Assembly (NCBI GenBank): GCA_020636075.1
Contig: JACJYO010000012.1
Coordinates: forward strand, 102,071-166,070
Source of the DNA: Lewinellaceae bacterium
GTDB lineage: Bacteria > Bacteroidota > Bacteroidia > Chitinophagales > Saprospiraceae
Direction: 5' to 3'
Length of the DNA: 64,000 nt
This document shows positions 59,198 through 64,000 of the stretch, piece by piece. The translations under genes and the position numbers were made by a program. The notes beneath the pieces were generated by a model. The model ran no database searches. It saw only the letters and a program-made list of their open reading frames with translations, and was not told the DNA's origin. Position 1 is the stretch's first letter. Every line of letters starts with the position of its first letter.

Positions 59198-59623
59198 TTA
59201 TTTGATCCGACGCCAGGTTTGTCCGGCACCGGCGTCGTTGTAGCCACCGGCAATGTGCAGGATCGAATCGCCTGTGAAGTAGATCGGCCCTTCTTCCAGA
59301 TTTGGCTGAATGGTGCGGGTGCCGAGTTCCAGGATATACGCCGGGTTACCCGGTGTTTGCCATAACTCGTAGGATTGGGAGTTCACCAGGGTGTTGTTGT
59401 GATAGAGTTTGAGTTTTTGGCCGGCCAAAAATTCTACTTCCATGGCGATTCCGGTAGAGTCCGGTGTGGTGATAGAAGGTTGCGGCATACCACGGGTTTG
59501 GAATCTGGATTCCACCCAGGTCCAACGCCCTGTAAGTTCCAGGGTCGGCTCAGGAGGCTGTTTTTCCGGTGTGCATGATTTTGTTACTGCGCAAAAAAAC
59601 AGCAGGAGGAAGTAGATTTTCAT
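59198..59623 (-). CDS. small lipocalin-like lipoprotein
   Basis: 141 residues. The signal MKIYFLLLFFCAVTKSC ends in a serine-cysteine lipobox. The mature part has GRWTWVESRFQTRG near 32-45 and an end with GDSILHIAGGYNDAGAGQTWRRIK, the G-x-W ... strand pattern of Bacteroidota lipocalin-like lipoproteins. It ends 31 bp before the SGNH gene start on the same strand, suggesting one transcript. Ligand unknown. Confidence 0.78.
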   Translation of the reverse strand: MKIYFLLLFFCAVTKSCTPEKQPPEPTLELTGRWTWVESRFQTRGMPQPSITTPDSTGIAMEVEFLAGQKLKLYHNNTLVNSQSYELWQTPGNPAYILELGTRTIQPNLEEGPIYFTGDSILHIAGGYNDAGAGQTWRRIK

Positions 59624-59700
59624 GGTGTTCTATTTTTAGTGAAAAAATTGGGATGATACTATACAAATCACAAACTCAGTTGGCAATATTTCCTTCGAAT

Positions 59701-59888
59701 AAGGCCCGTAGGGCTGACATTATTGTAGAAAATGATTGCTTCGCAGTTTTCCAAACGCCGTAGGCGTGTCATTATAATGCCGCACCTACGGCGCTATTAT
59801 TTCCACGGTTATAAATTTCTACTAAAATAACAGCCCTACGGGCTTTGGCGGAAGTCAACCGAATACATTTGGCTATGATTCGCGTGAC
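59701..59888 (-). repeat. mosaic palindromic repeat, copy C (inverted)
   Basis: On the minus strand it reads AAGCCCGTAGGGCTG, then GCGCCGTAGGTGCGGCATTA, ACGCCTACGGCGT, AACTGCGAAGCAATC, and CAGCCCTACGGGCCTT, matching copy A. The outer ATGATTCGCGTGACAT at 59874-59889 is a decayed outer arm. The gap 59624-60013 holds only this element. Confidence 0.8.
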
Positions 59889-60013
59889 ATTGTCTCCTTT
59901 TATTTTATTAGACATGTAGTAACCGAAAAAAAGTTGGGGCCATCAGGTTCCAATGACCCAATAGCCCCAACATTTTACCCGTCATTTCGGGTTTGCGAAT
60001 AAAAAACCAAGGT

Positions 60014-62692
60014 CTAAATTGACATTGGGTCTACCGTATCCGCTGCGATTTCATACTTTTTCATAAAATCCTTCACCGCCTTGTCGCTTACTTTGCCTTG
60101 CCGGTGCAACAACTGCACAGCCGCGAAGGCAATGTATTTTGCACTAACCTGGAAGTAGTCGCGCAGGCTCTCCCGGCTCTCCGACAAGCCGAAGCCATCG
60201 GTACCCAGCACCGTAAAATCGGCGGGCATCCAGGGCGCCAGGCAGCCCTTGGTAAGCTTTACCCAGTCGCTGGCAGCCACAAAAACGCCGTCTTCTCCCT
60301 TCAGGACTTGTTGCAGGTAAGGTACTTTTTCTTTTTCACCCGGGTGCAACATGTTCCAACGGTCACAGGCATTGGCATCGCGGTAAAGTTCGCTCCAGGA
60401 GGTAGCACTCCAGATATCTGTGCTAACGCCTTCACTCTCCAGGATTTCGGCAGCCTGTAGCGCCTGATCCATAATAATCCCTGACGCAAGCAGGTGTGCT
60501 TTTATACCGGCTTTGGCCGAGTTTTTCTTCGATTGCTGGTAACGGTAGATACCGCGTTTGATGCCTTCCTCCACACCTTTCGGCATGGCGGGCATGGGCA
60601 GGTTTTCGTTGTACAACGTGATGTAATACATCTTGTGCTCATGCTCCACATACATGCGGCGAATGCCATCGTGTACAATTACAGCCAGCTCGTAGGCAAA
60701 GGCGGGGTCGTAACTGATCACAGCGGGTACAGTTTGCGCAATGAGGTGGGAGTGCCCATCCTGGTGTTGCAGGCCCTCGCCGTTCAGCGTGGTACGACCG
60801 GCCGTAGCGCCGAGCAGGAAGCCTTTGCACATCATGTCGGCAGCCGCCCAAACCAGGTCGCCCACGCGCTGAAAACCGAACATGGAATAATAAATATAAA
60901 ACGGAATGGTCGGTATGCCGTGGTTGCTGTACGCCGTGCCGGCTGCCGTGAACGAGGCCGTAGCACCATCTTCGTTGATGCCTTCCTGGAGTACCTGACC
61001 GGTAACCGATTCTTTGTATTTGATTACTGAAATACCAATTTCGAGCGGGGTGTACAGTTGCCCTTTTTGATTCCAGATCTGTGCGGAATTAAACAGGGGC
61101 TCCATCCCGAACGTTTGGGCTTCATCCGGCACAATCGGCACGATGTATTTGCCCACTTCTTTATTCCGGATCAACTGGGTCATAATATCGATCATGGCCG
61201 CAGTGGTGGAGAAGGCCTTACCCCCGGCAGATTCACTGCCCTGGAGTTGTTTTTCAAACAAGGCCACATCCGGCAATTCCAGCTGCGGATAATCCTCCGA
61301 ACGTTCAGGCAAAAAGCCGCCCAGCGCCTTGCGGTGTTCAAGCAGGTATTTGGTTGCCGGATCATCCGGACCCGGGTACCAGAATTTGGCCGCTTTGGCT
61401 TCTTCGTCGCTGATCGGAATTTCATAGCGATTTTTGGTTTCCACCCGGGCGTCGGCGCTGATATCCTTGGTCTGGTGGGCTTTGTTTTTGCCTTCGGCAG
61501 CTTTACCCATGCCGTAACCTTTCACGGTTTGGACGATGATAGCCACCGGCTTATTGGACCGTACGGCCTGCTCATAAGCAGCATACACTTTCAAGGCATC
61601 ATGCCCGCCACGACGCATCGCTTTGAGTTGGTCGTCGGAATAGTCGGCCAGCAACGCGGCAATTCGCTCATCGTCGCCGACAATTTTTTTACGCACGCCA
61701 GCGCCGTCGAGGTTGGTGATTTCCTGAAAATCGCCATCCACCATTTGTTCCAGGCGGGCCAACAAAACGCCATCCTCGTCTTTTGCCAAAAGTTCATCCC
61801 ACTCGCTGCCCCACACAACTTTGATGACATCCCAGGAGGCACCGTAAAAATGGCGTTCAACTTCCTGAATGATCTTGCCGTTGCCGCGCACCGGGCCGTC
61901 GAGGCGTTGCAGGTTGCAATGCACCACGAAAATGAGGTTGTCCAGATTTTCCCGGGAGGCCACGCCAATAGTGCCATAAATTTCAGGTTCATCGATCTCG
62001 CCATCGCCGATGTAGTGCCAGACCTTTCCGCCGTTCTTCGGCTTCAGGCCGCGTGTTTCGAGGTATTTATAAAAACGCGCCTGATAAACAGCCGTCATTG
62101 GTCCAAGGCCCATGCTCACCGTTGGCGCCTGCCAAAACTTGGGCATACGCCGCGGGTGCGGGTAGCTCGATACACCATGAAGCAGTTCCTGCCGGAAATC
62201 GGCAATTTGCTGTAAATCCAGGCGGCCTTCCCATACAGCCCGGGCGTAAATACCCGGTGAGGCGTGTCCTTGAAACATGAACAGATCGCCGCCGTATTCC
62301 GCCGACCGCTTGCGCAAAAAGTGGTGGAACAACACCTCAAGCATGGTTGCGCAGGCCGCGAAAGTGGCAATGTGCCCTCCGAGGGCAAGATTTTTGTCTT
62401 GCGCCTGCAACACCATAGCCTGGGCATTCCAGCGAATCACATTTTCAATGCGTCGTTCCAGTTCCAGGTCGCCGGGGTACTCCGGCTGAGCGTCGGGAGG
62501 AATTGTATTTTTATACGGCGTATTCAAAGCCGGGCCGCCATTGGCCGCCCCATGCCGCGCCAACAAGTAGCGCAGGCGCTGAAATAATTCGGCGCTTTTT
62601 TCCTTGCCTTGCGATTCAATGACCTCTTCCAAAGCTTCCAGCCACTCCTCCTGTTCGAGGCGCCAGTCGTCGAGTTGTGTATTATTTCCCAC
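60014..62692 (-). CDS. aceE: pyruvate dehydrogenase E1, homodimeric type
   Basis: 892 residues, the AceE length. The thiamine-diphosphate motif GDGEIDEPE is at 229-237 with Asn 260 (HCNLQRLDG) completing GDG-x-N; GGHIATF at 105-111 holds the active-site His 107. Further AceE blocks: KTVKGYGMG-type (VQTVKGYGMGKAAEG), LQEGINEDGATASF, PFYIYYSMFGFQR, GRTTLNGEGLQHQDGHSHL and LPMPAMPKG. It decarboxylates pyruvate and acetylates the E2 lipoyl group. The matching E2 is at 35717. A TATTTTTG -7 element lies 50 bp upstream. Many Bacteroidota use the alpha2beta2 E1 instead. Confidence 0.97.
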   Translation of the reverse strand: MGNNTQLDDWRLEQEEWLEALEEVIESQGKEKSAELFQRLRYLLARHGAANGGPALNTPYKNTIPPDAQPEYPGDLELERRIENVIRWNAQAMVLQAQDKNLALGGHIATFAACATMLEVLFHHFLRKRSAEYGGDLFMFQGHASPGIYARAVWEGRLDLQQIADFRQELLHGVSSYPHPRRMPKFWQAPTVSMGLGPMTAVYQARFYKYLETRGLKPKNGGKVWHYIGDGEIDEPEIYGTIGVASRENLDNLIFVVHCNLQRLDGPVRGNGKIIQEVERHFYGASWDVIKVVWGSEWDELLAKDEDGVLLARLEQMVDGDFQEITNLDGAGVRKKIVGDDERIAALLADYSDDQLKAMRRGGHDALKVYAAYEQAVRSNKPVAIIVQTVKGYGMGKAAEGKNKAHQTKDISADARVETKNRYEIPISDEEAKAAKFWYPGPDDPATKYLLEHRKALGGFLPERSEDYPQLELPDVALFEKQLQGSESAGGKAFSTTAAMIDIMTQLIRNKEVGKYIVPIVPDEAQTFGMEPLFNSAQIWNQKGQLYTPLEIGISVIKYKESVTGQVLQEGINEDGATASFTAAGTAYSNHGIPTIPFYIYYSMFGFQRVGDLVWAAADMMCKGFLLGATAGRTTLNGEGLQHQDGHSHLIAQTVPAVISYDPAFAYELAVIVHDGIRRMYVEHEHKMYYITLYNENLPMPAMPKGVEEGIKRGIYRYQQSKKNSAKAGIKAHLLASGIIMDQALQAAEILESEGVSTDIWSATSWSELYRDANACDRWNMLHPGEKEKVPYLQQVLKGEDGVFVAASDWVKLTKGCLAPWMPADFTVLGTDGFGLSESRESLRDYFQVSAKYIAFAAVQLLHRQGKVSDKAVKDFMKKYEIAADTVDPMSI

Positions 62693-62742
62693 TTTTCAAT
62701 ATGTAATTGAGTGAACGAGTGCATGCGGCAGATGGGGAATTG

Positions 62743-62750
62743 CAAAAATA
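62743..62750 (-). promoter_or_regulatory. -7 element TATTTTTG for aceE
   Basis: An exact TAnnTTTG on the minus strand followed by CAATTCC; about 50 nt before the aceE start. No well-placed TTG upstream. Confidence 0.5.
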
Positions 62751-62852
62751 GAGGTTGCTGCCGAATATAACTGCATGGAAAGCAAATGGTTTCCGGCCGG
62801 CCAAAAAGCCAACCGGAAACCATTTAACCCAACAACACTAATTCTGATGCGA

Positions 62853-63857
62853 TTATTTCAAAAATAAATGCACCCAGGTGTCGTCAATGCTAAATTTCCC
62901 TGCGATTTCCTCGCCTGCCGGGTTAGCCTGCGCCAGGCGGGCTACTTGCCGGAAGGCATTCCGGACGGCCGGGTCATTTGAAGCGCCAGCACCATTTTCA
63001 GCAACGACAGCCTCAGCAGTATAGCCGTGCAACAGCGCTTTGTATTGGTTGCGAAACAAGTCCGGTTGGCTGAAAATATCGACCCCGATCACTTTGCCGT
63101 TGCAAACAGCAACCACCCCGACAGCATTGGGCAGGGCATCCATTTTGCCTTCAAAAAAGTTGAGGTAGCCTTCGCGCTTGTTCTTGTGCGCATTTTCCGT
63201 TTCCAGCGCCGCGTATGTTTTTGTGGCAGAGGAAGCATCGTTGGCTTCAGTAACCTTGTCTACAGCGCTCCACACACCTTGCTGATTTCCCTGGTGAACC
63301 GCCTTGCGAACGCGCGGACTGGCCACATTGTAGTAGCCCCGAAAAGCAGCGATCTGTTTTTCATTTTCAGGTGCTTCCGGATTATAATAACTCGAACGAC
63401 CTGCCTCCACACAAAACACATCGATGTTTTTGATGCTGCCTGGCGGGATTACATCATCATAAGCAATCACACGGTCCTGGTTGCCTCCGGTCACCACATC
63501 GCCAGACATTAGAAAAATCGTTTTGTCGCTTTTGTTTTGCACGGTGAGGGCGTTGTACCAGGCGTTTTGTTCGCGGCCAAATTGTTTGCGCTCGGTGATT
63601 CGAAAACCGGGAGTATGCATTCCTTCGGCCAGTGTAGCCAACGTTGGTTGAGATTCTGAAACTTTCAGGGCATTTTCGTCGGCACAGATCGGATATAAAC
63701 GCAAGTTTTCATAAGTCCACTCCGGATGCTCTGTCATTTGCAACTCCAGACCCGCCAAAGAAAGTGGCGCAGATTTTTGCTCCTGACTTGTATCCGATTC
63801 CGCGCAAGACCCAAGCAAAAGCGCGAACAGACCGGTAGAAAAGATGATTTTTTTCAT
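62853..63857 (-). CDS. ARPP-1/DUF6569-like lipoprotein
   Basis: 334 residues. The lipoprotein signal is MKKIIFSTGLFALLLGSC. The core carries NALTVQNKSDKTIFLMSGDVVTGGNQDRVIAYDDVIPPGS with FCVEAGRSSYYN (read in parts), which is how I recognise the ARPP-1 domain (NKS-D-x-P-I-F, G-x-x-x-x-G-G-x-Q-D-R-V). The later part has AVGVVAVCNGKVIGVDIFSQPDLFRNQYKALL and ends DDTWVHLFLK. The domain is described from associations with ADP-ribosylglycohydrolase and rhodanese-phosphatase proteins; its biochemical role is unclear. An envelope lipoprotein form is notable. Monocistronic. Confidence 0.72.
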   Translation of the reverse strand: MKKIIFSTGLFALLLGSCAESDTSQEQKSAPLSLAGLELQMTEHPEWTYENLRLYPICADENALKVSESQPTLATLAEGMHTPGFRITERKQFGREQNAWYNALTVQNKSDKTIFLMSGDVVTGGNQDRVIAYDDVIPPGSIKNIDVFCVEAGRSSYYNPEAPENEKQIAAFRGYYNVASPRVRKAVHQGNQQGVWSAVDKVTEANDASSATKTYAALETENAHKNKREGYLNFFEGKMDALPNAVGVVAVCNGKVIGVDIFSQPDLFRNQYKALLHGYTAEAVVAENGAGASNDPAVRNAFRQVARLAQANPAGEEIAGKFSIDDTWVHLFLK

Positions 63858-63906
63858 AAAAGATTTTTTTTGAAGAAATAATGGTTTGAGCGTTTAGAAG
63901 CCATCT

Positions 63907-63914
63907 CAAAAATA
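63907..63914 (-). promoter_or_regulatory. -7 element TATTTTTG for the ARPP-1-like gene
   Basis: An exact TAnnTTTG on the minus strand, about 50 nt before the start at 63857. The remaining bases to the window end show nothing. Confidence 0.5.
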
Positions 63915-64000
63915 CCTGCCGGACTGAAACAGCGTCTGAGGGCCGAATACTGCTTCAATTTTTTTTACCATAGAACCACTATGCCTGCAAAAAATTGACT

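Noticed and set aside
61058..62215. Long open frame (385 codons) on the plus strand opposite aceE
   Set aside because: It lies wholly antisense to a gene with every AceE motif, has no recognisable domains or promoter, and its composition is that expected of a complementary strand.
1..64000. tRNA, rRNA, phage genes, toxin-antitoxin pairs or defence systems
   Set aside because: No cloverleaf with a GGTTCGA-type arm, no rRNA segments, and no phage structural, toxin, restriction-modification or CRISPR-Cas proteins were recognised. The Uma2-like protein stands alone without a modification partner.

Overview
The window reads as a chromosomal segment of a Bacteroidota bacterium, most likely a Saprospiraceae/Lewinella-type lineage. 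That placement is an inference from gene content, not a phylogeny. The support is: several secreted proteins with type IX secretion (T9SS) type-A C-terminal sorting domains, two SusC/SusD pairs, repeated TAnnTTTG promoter -7 elements, lipoprotein signals, almost no Shine-Dalgarno sequences, a Bacteroidota-type clade II nos cluster, and a homodimeric AceE-type pyruvate dehydrogenase.

Layout. 0-4 kb: the start of purD (cut by the window edge), a beta-helix lipoprotein and a T9SS cargo protein. 4-9.3 kb: a glycosyltransferase block (dolichol-phosphate-mannose-synthase-like GT2, cellulose-synthase-like GT2, and a GT-C mannosyltransferase broken by a repeat insertion). 9.2-12.2 kb: housekeeping and hypothetical genes including a CPBP protease and pdxJ. 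12.3-22.5 kb: two susC-susD operons, the first behind a roughly 560-nt structured leader. 22.6-25.8 kb: a small membrane protein, a PstS-like lipoprotein and a TPR protein. 25.8-33.9 kb: a serine hydrolase remnant, an NAD(P)-binding protein, a Uma2-type nuclease, a MOSC protein, recN, thyA and a large secreted metalloprotease. 34-35.7 kb: a decayed IS110 element inside inverted IS-like ends. 35.7-39.7 kb: aceF, pepD and a quinone-oxidoreductase-like gene.

40-52 kb, on the minus strand, holds a complete nitrous oxide reduction locus: cytochrome c, nosZ (clade II), a fasciclin lipoprotein, a membrane-domain/NosL fusion, nosD, nosF, a RIC di-iron repair protein, an outer-membrane barrel with a CDRCGC motif, and nosY. 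A perfect TGAT-N4-ATCA palindrome sits at class II spacing before the cytochrome gene. A Crp/Fnr regulator without FNR-type cysteines lies just upstream, separated by an intact IS110-family transposase gene flanked by 36-nt perfect inverted repeats. The parts fit one scheme: regulator, operator, electron donor, N2O reductase, then copper-site maturation and damage repair. Four gaps inside the operon each carry a strong hairpin.

52-60 kb holds three paralogous SGNH hydrolases around an mlaEFD-type lipid transport operon, with three copies of a mosaic palindromic repeat. 60-64 kb holds aceE and an ARPP-1-like lipoprotein.

The most striking non-coding property is the density of palindromic repeats of several families. 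One family keeps a GACT-NNN-AGTC hairpin core while its outer arms change together. I saw no tRNA, rRNA or CRISPR array.
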